Shown here: piece after piece, positions 34,984 through 43,660 of the stretch
How positions within the stretch are numbered: the first letter of the stretch is position 1
How the letters are laid out: every line of letters starts with the position of its first letter
Assembly: GCF_947366995.1 (NCBI RefSeq)
Contig: NZ_CANBCC010000005.1
Coordinates: forward strand, 34,778 to 98,777
Reading direction: 5' to 3'
DNA length: 64,000 bases
DNA from: an uncultured Aquabacterium sp.
Lineage (GTDB): Bacteria; Pseudomonadota; Gammaproteobacteria; Burkholderiales; Burkholderiaceae_C
Made by a program: the position numbers and the translations under genes
Notes under the pieces: model-generated
Databases searched by the model: none
Seen by the model: only the letters and a program-made list of their open reading frames with translations
Told to the model about the DNA's origin: nothing

Positions 34984-35947
34984 GCGTGTATCCCTCGTAC
35001 AACCCGTATCCCATCGTCAGCAGTGCCGCGGTCAGAACCACGGCCCTGCCGGCCCAGCGCAGGGCCTGCGGGGTGTCCTGCGCCAGAAGCGGGCGCCCCT
35101 GGACGTGGAGCGTGTAGACACCCGGCTTGCCGAGCCTCACGCCGAGCAGCAGCGCCATGGCCCCCATCGGCCAGCCACCGTTGGGCGATGGCGTGCGCAC
35201 GGCCTCGGCGCGCAAGGCTCGCCAGTCCGGCCAGCGCCACGCAGCCAGGTACAGCATCAGCGCCGTCAGGCGCGCCGGCACCCACGACAGCACATCGTCG
35301 GCCCGCGCGGCCCACTGCCCCATCCAGCGCCGGTGGTCGCGATAGCCCCACATGGCATCGGCGGTGTTCGCGAAACGGTACAGGGCCGCACCCGGCAGGC
35401 CGGCCACCAGAAACCAGCACAGCGGCGCCACCACCGAGTCGTTCAGGTTCTCGGCCAGCGACTCGATCGCACTTTCACGGACCTCGGTCTCGCTCAGTAG
35501 GGCCGTGTCCCGACTCACCAGCCAGCCCAGCCGGGATCGCCCGGCCTCCAGTGACTGGCTCAAGGCGTGATCCACCGCATCCACCTCGTCGCGCAACATC
35601 CGCCACGCGAGCAAGGGCTTGAGCAGCACCCCCAGCAGGGCTCCGCGCAGCACTGCCTGTTCAAGCGGCGCGTCGTCCGCCGTCAGCGCCACCACGCCGA
35701 TGTCGAGTGCCAGTGCCACCGCCAGCACCAGCACGGCCCCGAGCCACCAGGCCAGCGCCCCGCCCAACCGCGCCGTGGCAGTCGGCAAGGCACACAGGCG
35801 CGGGCCCAGTGCCCCCAGATAACGCCCCATGGCGACCACCGGGTGCGCCCACGCCGGCGGCTCGCCCCACGCGCGGTCGATGGCCAGCGCCACGCCGAGG
35901 GCGGTCGCCAGCGTCACGGTGCCTGGCAAAGCGGCAAGGCCCTCCAT
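34976..35947 (-). CDS. cbiB: Adenosylcobinamide-phosphate synthase
   Basis: A 323-residue membrane protein (CbiB; CobD in Pseudomonas nomenclature) that attaches aminopropanol phosphate to adenosylcobyric acid. Landmarks: DRAWGEPPAWAHPVVAMGRYL, SRDTALLSETEVRESAIESLAENLNDSVVAPL, and TADAMWGYRDHRRWMG. Several hydrophobic segments. The ATG at 35947 lies 7 bases after the cobO stop; an in-frame TTG at 35953 is an alternative. Confidence 0.95.
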   Translation of the reverse strand: MEGLAALPGTVTLATALGVALAIDRAWGEPPAWAHPVVAMGRYLGALGPRLCALPTATARLGGALAWWLGAVLVLAVALALDIGVVALTADDAPLEQAVLRGALLGVLLKPLLAWRMLRDEVDAVDHALSQSLEAGRSRLGWLVSRDTALLSETEVRESAIESLAENLNDSVVAPLCWFLVAGLPGAALYRFANTADAMWGYRDHRRWMGQWAARADDVLSWVPARLTALMLYLAAWRWPDWRALRAEAVRTPSPNGGWPMGAMALLLGVRLGKPGVYTLHVQGRPLLAQDTPQALRWAGRAVVLTAALLTMGYGLYEGYTHV

Positions 35948-35954
35948 CTGCAAC

Positions 35955-36524
35955 TCAGTCCTCGATGCCGCGCTGGGCCGGCACGCCCGCGTCGTAGTGG
36001 TGCTTGACCAACTTCATCTCGGTCACGGTGTCGGCCACGTCCACCAACTCCTGGGGGGCGCCGCGGCCGGTCAGCACGACGTTGACGTGAGAGGGGCGGC
36101 TCGTCAGCACATCGACCACGGCCTGCAGGTCCAGCCAGCCGTAGCGGATCGGGTAGGTGATCTCGTCGAGCACGACCAAGAAGTGCTCGCCAGCCTGGAT
36201 GGTGGCGGCTGCCCGGGCCCAGCCGTCGCGGGCGAGTTGCGCCGAGTGCTCAAGGTCCTTGCTCTTCCAGCTGAAGCCGTCGCCCAGGCCCTCGATGGGC
36301 ACACCGAGCCGCTCGAACACGCGGTGCTCGCCAAAGCGCGCCGAGGGCACCTTCATGAACTGGTAGATCTTGACGGCCTTGCCACGGCCGTGGGCGCGCA
36401 GGGCCAGGCCAAAGGCGGCTGTGCTCTTGCCCTTGCCATCGCCGGTGTGGATGAGGACCAGGCCGCGGCGGTCGCCGTCGGGCTTCTCGACCTGACGGTC
36501 GACCGGGGGGTTTTCAATCTGCAT
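35955..36524 (-). CDS. cobO: Cob(I)yrinic acid a,c-diamide adenosyltransferase (BtuR/CobO family)
   Basis: A 189-residue CobA/BtuR/CobO-family corrinoid adenosyltransferase that transfers the 5'-deoxyadenosyl group from ATP to cob(I)alamin or precursors. P-loop HTGDGKGKSTAAFG at residues about 26-39, then IYQFMKVP, VVLDEITYPIRYGWL and VVLTGRGAPQELVD. Length matches the family. The gene lies 15 bases after the cobB stop. Confidence 0.97.
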   Translation of the reverse strand: MQIENPPVDRQVEKPDGDRRGLVLIHTGDGKGKSTAAFGLALRAHGRGKAVKIYQFMKVPSARFGEHRVFERLGVPIEGLGDGFSWKSKDLEHSAQLARDGWARAAATIQAGEHFLVVLDEITYPIRYGWLDLQAVVDVLTSRPSHVNVVLTGRGAPQELVDVADTVTEMKLVKHHYDAGVPAQRGIED

Positions 36525-36539
36525 GAGGGACCTCGGGGA

Positions 36540-37856
36540 TCAGGGTTGAAACAGGGCCGCAACGGCTGCCGGGTTCGAGGGGAAGTAGAGGTGAAGAAAG
36601 GACGCAAACAGGCGCCCGTTCCGGTACACCGGCTCGGGCCGACCATGGTGCCGCTGCGCGGTGGTGTGCAACACAACCGGTTCGTCGCCCGAAACCGCCG
36701 CGTGGTGAAAGGTATGTCCGCGCACGGTACCCTCCGGCAGGGCCAGCGCATGCAGCCCGAGGTTCACGAGGCGGGCCTGCATGGCCCCTTCGCCCCGCAA
36801 CAGGCCCCACATCGGCGCGCGCTGCCCCTCGGCATCGCACAGGGCGTCGAGCAGCGCCAGCATGCCACCGCATTCCGCCACAATGGGCCGGCCCTCGGCA
36901 TGGTGGTGGCGCACGGCCTCGCGCATGGCGTGGTGACCAGCCAGGCGGCTCAGGTGCAGTTCGGGATACCCGCCCGGCAGGTAGAGGGCGTCCACGGCGG
37001 GCGGTGTCTCGTCGTGCAACGGCGAGAACATCACCACATGGGCGCCCAGCGCGCGCAGCACGGCGAGGTTGGCCGGATACAGGAAGGCAAAGGCTTCGTC
37101 CTGCGCCACGCCGATGCGCACACCGCTCAAGGGCCGGTCGTCTGGCAGGCGGGCCTCGGGTGGCACCTCGGGTGGCGATCTAAAGGTCACCGGCGCGGGC
37201 ATCGCGGGATGGAGCGCACTCAGCGCCTGCGCCGCGCGGTCGAGGCGCGCATCCAGGTCGGCCACTTCGTCGGCCTGCATCAGGCCCAGGTGGCGTGATG
37301 GCAACCCAATGGCCTCATCACGGGGCAGCCCGCCAAACCATGTCATGCCCGCGGGCAGGCTTTCGCGCAGCATCTGCGCATGGCCTGCACTGGCCACGCG
37401 GTTGGCCAGCACCCCTGCCATTTGCAAAGCGGGGCGGTAGGCGGCCAGGCCGAGGGCCAGCGCACCGAAGGTCTGCGCCATGGCACCCGCGTCGATCACC
37501 GCCAGCACGGGCAGGCCCAGCTGCGTCGCGAGGTCCGCGGACGACGGGGTGCCATCATGCAGGCCCATGACCCCTTCCACCAGGATGACGTCCGCATCCT
37601 GGGCCGCCTCCCACAGCAGCTGCCGGCAATGGGCTTCGCCACCCATCCACAGATCGAGCTGCTGCACAGGCAGGCCGCAGGCGCGCGACAGGATCATCGG
37701 GTCCAGAAAATCCGGGCCGGTCTTGAACACGCGCACACGCCGACCCTGCTGCACATGCCAGCGCGCGAGGGCGGCCGTGGCCGTCGTCTTCCCCTGGCCG
37801 GAAGCCGGGGCGCTGATGAGGAGTGCGGGGCACTGAACGGAAGTGAGGGCGCTCAC
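36540..37856 (-). CDS. cobB: Cobyrinate a,c-diamide synthase
   Basis: A 438-residue glutamine amidotransferase (CobB/CbiA) that amidates the a and c positions of cobyrinic acid or hydrogenobyrinic acid. The N-terminal P-loop is SAPASGQGKTTATAAL, with VFKTGPDFLDPMIL and EGVMGLHDG. The C-terminal GATase has GGYPELH, IVAECGGMLALLDAL (nucleophile Cys) and a C-terminal His region (FHHAAV and FLHLYFPSNP). GTG 37856, one base past the ATPase stop and preceded by AAGGA, is the likely start. With cobQ it makes the operon able to take cobyrinate onward. Confidence 0.95.
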   Translation of the reverse strand: MSALTSVQCPALLISAPASGQGKTTATAALARWHVQQGRRVRVFKTGPDFLDPMILSRACGLPVQQLDLWMGGEAHCRQLLWEAAQDADVILVEGVMGLHDGTPSSADLATQLGLPVLAVIDAGAMAQTFGALALGLAAYRPALQMAGVLANRVASAGHAQMLRESLPAGMTWFGGLPRDEAIGLPSRHLGLMQADEVADLDARLDRAAQALSALHPAMPAPVTFRSPPEVPPEARLPDDRPLSGVRIGVAQDEAFAFLYPANLAVLRALGAHVVMFSPLHDETPPAVDALYLPGGYPELHLSRLAGHHAMREAVRHHHAEGRPIVAECGGMLALLDALCDAEGQRAPMWGLLRGEGAMQARLVNLGLHALALPEGTVRGHTFHHAAVSGDEPVVLHTTAQRHHGRPEPVYRNGRLFASFLHLYFPSNPAAVAALFQP

Positions 37857-37857
37857 G

Positions 37858-38640
37858 TCATGATCCTTGATGCCGCCCACTGACGGGCAGCGCCACCCAG
37901 TGGCCGTCCACCTGCACCAGCCGCACACGCTGATCGAACACTGCGCACAGCGACTGCTGCGCATCCGGGCTGCAAGCCGCGCCATGGTGCCGCACGCGGC
38001 CATCGGCCATCACGATCAACTCGTCGGCCTGCAGCGCCATGTTGAGTTCATGCAGCACGCTCACCACGGTCACGCCCTGCCCGCGCAGTGCCTGCACAGT
38101 GTCCAGCCAGTCGGCCTGGTGTGGCGGGTCCAGGTGGGCCAGGGGCTCGTCCATCAACAGCACCGGCGCACGCACGGCCAGCGCCCGGGCCAGCAGCACC
38201 CGTTGCCGCTCACCACCCGACAACTCGCCCATGCGCCGTGCGCGCCAGGCCCAGCACTGCGTCTGCTGCATGGCGGCCTGCACCGCGAGGTGGTCGGCGG
38301 CGTCGGGTGCAGCCAGCCATGCCTGATATGGCAGGCGCCCCAGCATCACCACGTCCTGCGCGCGCAGGTCTTCCCCACCCGACTCCGCCTGTCCGAGCCA
38401 CGCCAGCCTGCGTGCACGCTCGGCAGCAGGCCAGGCCGACAGCGGGCGGCCATGCAGCATGACCTCGCCCGTCACAGGCACCAGCCCGGCCAGGGCTCGC
38501 AGCAGCGTCGACTTGCCCGCGCCATTAGGGCCCACCACCGCGATCCAGCGGCCGGCGTGCAGGGCCACATCGACCTCGTGCAACACCGGCACACGCCCCA
38601 GTTGCACGCGTTCAAGGCGGGCCTGCAGCACCGGGGTCAC
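37858..38640 (-). CDS. btuD: Corrinoid ABC transporter ATPase
   Basis: A 260-residue ABC ATPase of the FecCD/BtuCD type. Walker A is VVGPNGAGKSTLLRAL, the signature LSGGERQRVLLARALA, Walker B VLLMDEPLAHLD, and the switch histidine is in VSVLHELNMAL. GTG 38640 overlaps the permease TGA (GTGA), so translation is coupled. It should drive uptake of vitamin B12/corrinoids with the next two gene products; siderophore uptake is the alternative in this family, but the cobalamin operon context makes B12 far more likely. Confidence 0.92.
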   Translation of the reverse strand: MTPVLQARLERVQLGRVPVLHEVDVALHAGRWIAVVGPNGAGKSTLLRALAGLVPVTGEVMLHGRPLSAWPAAERARRLAWLGQAESGGEDLRAQDVVMLGRLPYQAWLAAPDAADHLAVQAAMQQTQCWAWRARRMGELSGGERQRVLLARALAVRAPVLLMDEPLAHLDPPHQADWLDTVQALRGQGVTVVSVLHELNMALQADELIVMADGRVRHHGAACSPDAQQSLCAVFDQRVRLVQVDGHWVALPVSGRHQGS

Positions 38641-39620
38641 GCGGACGCCTCCATGCGATGCATGCGCCACAGCAGGTAGATGCCGCCCAGCACCGCGGTC
38701 AACACCCCCACGGGCAGCTCCTGAGGCGCGATCACCAGTCGTGCCACGGTATCGGCTGCAAGCAGCAGCAGACCACCTGCCAGCGCAGACAGCATCAACA
38801 CCGCGCCCTGGGTACCTGGCACCCGCCCCCGCACCAGGTGCGGCGCCACCAGCCCCACGAACGAAATGAGGCCCGCCTGTGCCACTGCCGTGCCGGTGGC
38901 CAGTGCCATCGCGCCCACCAGCCACACCCGCACCGCCCCCATGCGCACGCCGAGGCTGCGCGCTGTGGCATCGCCCAGGCTCAGGGCGTCAAGCGCACGC
39001 GCGCCGCCCCAGGCCACACACAGGGTCAGCGCGCACACCGGCGCCATCACCTGCACGGCCGACCAGCCCAGAAAGCCCGTGGTGCCCAGCATGAAGGCCT
39101 GCATGGCGCGCATGATGTCCGGCACCAGCAGCATGGTGAGCGCGCTGCACGCGCCGAGCACCACCCCGACGACCACGCCCGCCAGCAGCAGGCGCAGCGT
39201 GTGCTGCACGCCTCGCGCCAAAGTGAGGGTCAGCAGCACGGCCAGCACCGAGCCCGCAAACGCCGCCCCCGTCAACCCGAGTCGCACGGCCCAGCCCGTG
39301 GCCGCGGGCCCCACGCCCAGCGCGGCCAGGCAGGCCGCCACACCCAGGGCCGCCCCGGATGAGCTGCCCAACAGGTAGGGATCGGCCAGCGGGTTGCGAA
39401 AAAGGCCCTGCGCCACCGCACCTGCCAGCCCCAACAGCGCACCGGCCAGCCACGCCCCCACGCCGCGTGGCGCGCGGATGTCCCACAGGATCTGACGGAC
39501 GAGCGCGTCATCCTCCGCGCCGAACGGCACGGACCACCCGGTGCTGCCCGCCATCAGGCTCACACCCAACAGCGCCACCGTCAGCCCCACCAGCATCCCG
39601 CCCCAGCGCCACGCACTCAC
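38637..39620 (-). CDS. btuC: Corrinoid ABC transporter permease (FecCD family)
   Basis: A 327-residue permease with about ten hydrophobic segments. Characteristic FecCD segments: IRAPRGVGAWLAGALLGLAGAVAQGLFRNPLADPYLLGSSSGA near the N-terminus, GDATARSLGV, and AQAGLISFVGLVAPHLVR (the coupling helix and ATPase contact). ELPVGVLTAVLGGIYLLWRM ends the protein. It overlaps btuF by ATGA and btuD by GTGA. Confidence 0.93.
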   Translation of the reverse strand: MSAWRWGGMLVGLTVALLGVSLMAGSTGWSVPFGAEDDALVRQILWDIRAPRGVGAWLAGALLGLAGAVAQGLFRNPLADPYLLGSSSGAALGVAACLAALGVGPAATGWAVRLGLTGAAFAGSVLAVLLTLTLARGVQHTLRLLLAGVVVGVVLGACSALTMLLVPDIMRAMQAFMLGTTGFLGWSAVQVMAPVCALTLCVAWGGARALDALSLGDATARSLGVRMGAVRVWLVGAMALATGTAVAQAGLISFVGLVAPHLVRGRVPGTQGAVLMLSALAGGLLLLAADTVARLVIAPQELPVGVLTAVLGGIYLLWRMHRMEASA

Positions 39621-40501
39621 CGCGCGCTCCCGACAGGCGGCGTCATGCGTTGCAGGCAGGCCGCCATGATGCGCGCCGCCTCGCCCATGCGTGGGCCTGG
39701 CCGCGACAGCACATCGCCCTGCTCCGCTGAGAACGTGCAGATCCGACCGTGCTGCACCGCCTGGATGCGCGACCAGCCAGGCCGCGCGGGCAAGGCCGCC
39801 GCATTGCGGGCCGAGACCATGATGAGCAGCGGATCACCGCGCACCACGAACTCCGGGTTGAGCTTCGGGAACGGGCCCAGCGATTCGGGCACGATGTTCT
39901 TCAGCCCCAGGCGCGCCAGCGTGTGGCCGATGAAGGAGGCGGTGCCCGCCGCATAGGGCGCGCTGTCCACCTCGTAGTACACGCGCTGCCCGCGCCAGCC
40001 GGCCGGCACCGTGCTGGCCGCCTGATCGATCTCCCCTTCAAGGCGGGCCCACAAGCGCTCTCCGGCTGCAGGTTGCCCCAGCAACTGCGCGAGCTTGCCC
40101 GCCACACGGCGCACGTCGTCGTGGGTGCGCGGCTCCAGCGCCACCACCCGGATGCCGAGCGCCTCCAGGCGGTCCGTCACGCGGGCCGACAGCGCCAGCA
40201 ACACCACATCCGGCCGCAAGGCCACGATCTGCTCGAGGTTGGCGTCGTCCAGCCCTCCGGCCTTGGGCAGGGACTTCACCGAGGCAGGGTGATTGGAATA
40301 GCGGTCCGTGCCCACCAGCCGGGCGCACTGCCCGAGCTCGCACACAGTTTCCGTCAGCGAGGGCAACAGGCTCACGATGCGCTGCGGGGGCGCTGACCAC
40401 ACCGTGCGCGCACCGCGGTCGTCCACCAGCGTGAAGTCGGCCGCGCGCGCCAGCGACCCCACGCACGCGACAGCAAGCAGCATCGTGGCGACAAAGCTCA
40501 T
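39617..40501 (-). CDS. btuF: Periplasmic corrinoid-binding protein of the ABC transporter
   Basis: A 294-residue type III periplasmic binding protein. A signal peptide precedes the mature N-terminus (TMLLAVACVGSLARA), then the BtuF/FepB pattern RIVSLLPSLTETVCELGQCARLVGTDRYSNHPASV and the family helix region NLEQIVALRPDVVLL. The conserved end MGEAARIMAACLQRM is present. It delivers B12 from the TonB receptor to the permease. It starts 47 bases after the cobU stop and overlaps the permease gene. Confidence 0.92.
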   Translation of the reverse strand: MSFVATMLLAVACVGSLARAADFTLVDDRGARTVWSAPPQRIVSLLPSLTETVCELGQCARLVGTDRYSNHPASVKSLPKAGGLDDANLEQIVALRPDVVLLALSARVTDRLEALGIRVVALEPRTHDDVRRVAGKLAQLLGQPAAGERLWARLEGEIDQAASTVPAGWRGQRVYYEVDSAPYAAGTASFIGHTLARLGLKNIVPESLGPFPKLNPEFVVRGDPLLIMVSARNAAALPARPGWSRIQAVQHGRICTFSAEQGDVLSRPGPRMGEAARIMAACLQRMTPPVGSAR

Positions 40502-40548
40502 GCGTTGAGCCTGTGACTCCCTCCCACCACGAACGCGCCACGCCGCCA

Positions 40549-41106
40549 TCACGTTTCCTCGATCACGGGCCGCGTCCACGGCTGTCCCGCGACCATCAGG
40601 GTGACGTCACTGCAGCAGCGTGCCACCGCCTGGTTCAGCCTGCCGAGTTCGTCGACGAAGTCCCGCACCTCGCGAGACAAGGGAACGATGCCCCATCCCA
40701 CTTCATTGGACACGAACACCACGGGCGACGCGAGCTGAGGCAACAGGGCCTGCAGGGCGTCACACTCGGCGCGCCACGCGTCGAGATCGGGCGCCCCGGA
40801 CGCCGGCATCAACCAGTTGGTGAGCCACAGCGTCAGACAGTCCACAACCATGAGTCGGCCTGGCTTCGCCTCGTCTTGCAGCGCCTTGCACAAGGCACGC
40901 GGCGCCTCCACGGTGTCGAAGCCTGCTGGCCGCTCAAGGCGATGCCGCGCGATGCGTTCCCGCATCTCGTCATCCCAGGCTTCTGCCGTGGCCACCACCG
41001 TGACACGGTGGGCCGGGTCGGCCGCCAGCCAGCGGTGCGCCAGCCGCTCGGCATGGCGCGACTTGCCGCTGCGCTGTCCACCCACAACGAGGTGATGAGA
41101 TGACAT
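40549..41106 (-). CDS. cobU: Adenosylcobinamide kinase / adenosylcobinamide-phosphate guanylyltransferase
   Basis: A 185-residue bifunctional enzyme (CobU/CobP). P-loop GGQRSGKSRHAERLA at residues about 9-23, the guanylylated-histidine region EMRERIARHRLERP, VVDCLTLWLTNWL, and VFVSNEVGWGIVP. It phosphorylates adenosylcobinamide and transfers GMP, giving adenosylcobinamide-GDP for CobS. ATG 41106 is the start, 29 bases after btuB. Confidence 0.97.
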   Translation of the reverse strand: MSSHHLVVGGQRSGKSRHAERLAHRWLAADPAHRVTVVATAEAWDDEMRERIARHRLERPAGFDTVEAPRALCKALQDEAKPGRLMVVDCLTLWLTNWLMPASGAPDLDAWRAECDALQALLPQLASPVVFVSNEVGWGIVPLSREVRDFVDELGRLNQAVARCCSDVTLMVAGQPWTRPVIEET

Positions 41107-41135
41107 GAGCAACCTCTCGTGAAAATGGCGGGCTG

Positions 41136-43028
41136 TCAGCGGGATCCGGGCGTGTAGGCCAGCGTCAGGAACACCTGCGCACCGGCCTGGTTGTAGCCCC
41201 AGACCTTCTCGTAGGTCCGATCGCCGAGGTTGTCGGCACGCAGGCTCAACTTCCAATCCGGATGGACTCGCCATGCCACGGAAGCGCCCCAGAGCGCGTA
41301 ACCCGGCAAGTGATCCCGCACAAAGCTCGCATTGGTGTCAACCGCACCGTCGCTGCCTTTGAGGGACACCTCGTACTTCACTACACTGCGATCAAGGCCC
41401 ACCCGGATGGTGCCGAAACGGTCGGCTCGCCTCACCAGCTTGCTCCCGTCGGCCTCATTGTGCGCATCCAGCCAGTCGAGGCTGCCCACACCGTACAGCT
41501 GACCGATCCCGGTCTGCGTGGCGGTCTGGTAAGACAGCGTCCAGCCGCTCAAGCTTACCCGCTTGATGTTGCTGGCCGAGGTCGGGCTGATCAGGATGAA
41601 GTCCCGGATGCGGTTGTCGTAGCGCGTCAGCCGGGCAGCGTGCTCTCCGGCCTCCCACGCCAGGCTGAGCTCCTTGTTCAGCCCGCGTTGGGGCTGCAGA
41701 TCTGGCGTGCCGTAACCGGGCCAGTAAAGCTGGTTGAACGATGGCGCCACAAAGCTGGTGCCTACGGCCCCGCCAAGGCGCCAGGCCTCACCCAGGTGAG
41801 CGCCATACCCGATTGACCCGGTGTCCTGCGTACCGAACTGCGAGTTGCGATCGCGCCGCGCACTCAGTTGCCAGTCGTGCGCCCCCCGGTGACCCGAAAG
41901 CCCGAGCACCAGACCATCGATCCGCCGCTGCGTCACTGGAAACTGCTTCGTGGAGTTCTCGATGGACTGTCGCAGACTCTCCACGGCGACCAGCGCGGTT
42001 CCCAGCGGCGTGCCGATCTGGTTTTCCCAGATCAGTTGCTGCTGCGCCGTGGCGATGCGCCCGAGATAGCTGCTCTTGTTCGCGACGGTTGTGTCAGAGA
42101 CGTCCAGCGTGTGGCTGGCCTGCACGCTGGACTTCCACCCCGGCGCCAGCTGACCCAGCAGTTTGATGCCCGCCACCTGCGTGGTCAGCTCGGCTCGGGT
42201 GTCCTTTGAAACCCCGGACGCGGCCACACCGTCGTCGTACCGGCTCACCCCATCGGAGCGCAGGAGATTGCCCTCGATACGCCACCCCTTGCTCAATCCG
42301 AGGCCGAGGTTGGCGCTCAGGGACTGCTGCCGGAAGCCATCACGGTCCGCGTTGTACGAACTGGCACCGACGCGAGGATTGGTCGCGCTGAACCCCGCTG
42401 TGCCGACTGTCTGCGCCCGCACGCTGTAAGTCAGCTGGTCGGCACCGCCCGATACGCCGACAGAAAGACCGTGATAGCGGTCCGAGCCCAGCGTGGCGCT
42501 GCCTGTGACAAGCGGCTTGCCGGCGGCTTCCCTGCGCGTGAAGATCTGCACCACACCCGAGGCCGCATCCGCGCCATACAGCGATGCCAGCGCACCGCGC
42601 ACAATCTCGATCCGTTCGATCTGGTCAAGCGGAATGTTGTCGATGGAGGGAGCGCCCGTGGTCGCCGATCCGTAGCGGACGCCATCGATCAGCACGATGG
42701 ACTGCTTGGCATCTCCGCCGCGGATGAACACGCTGCTGTTCTTCCCCAGCCCCCCGTTGGATGCCGACTGGATCCCCGGGCTGCCCGACAGGAGGTCGGC
42801 CAGGCTACGGCCTGCCGAAGCGGCGATCTGGTCGCGCTCGATCACCGTCACATCGGCGGACAGGTTGCTGATGCGGGTCGGGCTGCGCGTGGCGGTGACC
42901 ACCACCTGCTCGACATGGTCGGCGTCGGCCGCCCGCACCCCGAACGGCGCAACGAGGACAAAACCACACGCCACAGCCAAAGCCGAGCGCACCCCGGGTG
43001 CACGCGGCACCGAGTTCAGGAAAGACAT
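41136..43028 (-). CDS. btuB: TonB-dependent vitamin B12/corrinoid outer-membrane receptor
   Basis: A 630-residue TonB-dependent receptor. The signal peptide ends near VRA at residue about 34. A TonB box-like EQVVVTATR follows, then the plug domain (SLADLLSGSPGIQSASNGGLG, SVFIRGGDAKQSIVLIDGVR, ERIEIVRGALASLYG) and a 22-strand barrel ending in VFLTLAYTPGSR. It is the first gene of the cobalamin operon and is preceded by a cobalamin riboswitch, so the substrate is almost certainly B12 or a precursor corrinoid. ATG 43028 is used; no strong Shine-Dalgarno is visible. Confidence 0.93.
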   Translation of the reverse strand: MSFLNSVPRAPGVRSALAVACGFVLVAPFGVRAADADHVEQVVVTATRSPTRISNLSADVTVIERDQIAASAGRSLADLLSGSPGIQSASNGGLGKNSSVFIRGGDAKQSIVLIDGVRYGSATTGAPSIDNIPLDQIERIEIVRGALASLYGADAASGVVQIFTRREAAGKPLVTGSATLGSDRYHGLSVGVSGGADQLTYSVRAQTVGTAGFSATNPRVGASSYNADRDGFRQQSLSANLGLGLSKGWRIEGNLLRSDGVSRYDDGVAASGVSKDTRAELTTQVAGIKLLGQLAPGWKSSVQASHTLDVSDTTVANKSSYLGRIATAQQQLIWENQIGTPLGTALVAVESLRQSIENSTKQFPVTQRRIDGLVLGLSGHRGAHDWQLSARRDRNSQFGTQDTGSIGYGAHLGEAWRLGGAVGTSFVAPSFNQLYWPGYGTPDLQPQRGLNKELSLAWEAGEHAARLTRYDNRIRDFILISPTSASNIKRVSLSGWTLSYQTATQTGIGQLYGVGSLDWLDAHNEADGSKLVRRADRFGTIRVGLDRSVVKYEVSLKGSDGAVDTNASFVRDHLPGYALWGASVAWRVHPDWKLSLRADNLGDRTYEKVWGYNQAGAQVFLTLAYTPGSR

Positions 43029-43118
43029 GAAAAGATCAACAGGACAGAAGCCCCAGCCAGCGTCCCCGCAGGCCCCGGGCGGAATGGCCAGCCGCACACG
43101 CGGTGCACGGCTGTCCCC

Positions 43119-43336
43119 CTGTTGGCCGGTATCCGGGCTGGGCGATGCGACCTGTGCGGCCTTCCCAGGCAAGCGCCCAGTGGCAGAGAACACAAGCGGG
43201 GTTCGCGGCAGTTGCCTGACGAACCCGATCGCCGACCGTTGCGGGGGCAGCGCAGGTCGGGCCGACATCGGAGATGTCTGAGCCTTCCTGCTTCCCGTTT
43301 AACTGCGCCGGAGAGAACCCCGGCACGAGCACCAAC
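43119..43336 (-). promoter_or_regulatory. Cobalamin riboswitch upstream of btuB and the cob operon
   Basis: Read on the minus strand, the element opens with a P1 half TTGGTGCTC and contains CTGCCCCCGCAACGGT, CTGCCACTGG and CCTGGGAAGGC. It ends with the B12 box AGCCCGGATACCGGCC, whose flank CCAAC closes P1. All conserved blocks of the B12 aptamer are present in order over about 217 bases. A strong hairpin (43089-43113) follows and probably forms the expression platform. No T-run is seen before the btuB ATG at 43028, so control of translation initiation is more likely than termination. B12 binding would repress the 13-gene operon. Confidence 0.93.
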
Positions 43337-43343
43337 GCGGCCG

Positions 43344-43367
43344 ATTGTAAGGTAAGCCCCCTACAAT
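43344..43367. promoter_or_regulatory. Back-to-back candidate -10 elements for the cobalamin operon and the zapB-like/zapA genes
   Basis: ATTGTA at 43344-43349 is TACAAT on the minus strand, which would start transcription near 43337, exactly at the 5' end of the riboswitch. TACAAT at 43362-43367 faces right and would start near 43374, ahead of the zapB-like gene. The two promoters would overlap through their -35 regions. Neither has a good -35 match. Confidence 0.5.
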
Positions 43368-43416
43368 GCCTGCTGGGCCTGTGCACCGGGCCACCACCCA
43401 CCCGCGGGCTCCCGCC

Positions 43417-43656
43417 ATGTCCAGAATCGACGAACTCACGGAACGCATCGAGCGCCTTCTGCTGCGCCACGAGGAACTGCGTCGCACCAACGCGCTGCTC
43501 GAGCAGCAACTGGCTGTCACGCTTCAAGAGCGCGACTCGCTGCGTGCCCGCCTGTCGGCCGCCCGCGCCCGCATCGACGCCCTGATCGACCGCCTGCCGC
43601 AGGCACCGACCGACGCGGCAGAATCCCACACGCCCTCCTCCTCGTCCGAGGCCTGA
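43417..43656 (+). CDS. ZapB-like small coiled-coil protein
   Basis: A 79-residue, highly charged helical protein (IDELTERIERLLLRHEELRRTNALLEQQL, heptad-like) ending in a Ser/Thr-rich tail. It matches the short coiled-coil family that commonly precedes zapA in betaproteobacteria. A role beside ZapA at the division septum is inferred. It is 4 bases before zapA. Confidence 0.8.
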   Translation: MSRIDELTERIERLLLRHEELRRTNALLEQQLAVTLQERDSLRARLSAARARIDALIDRLPQAPTDAAESHTPSSSSEA

Positions 43657-43660
43657 ACGC

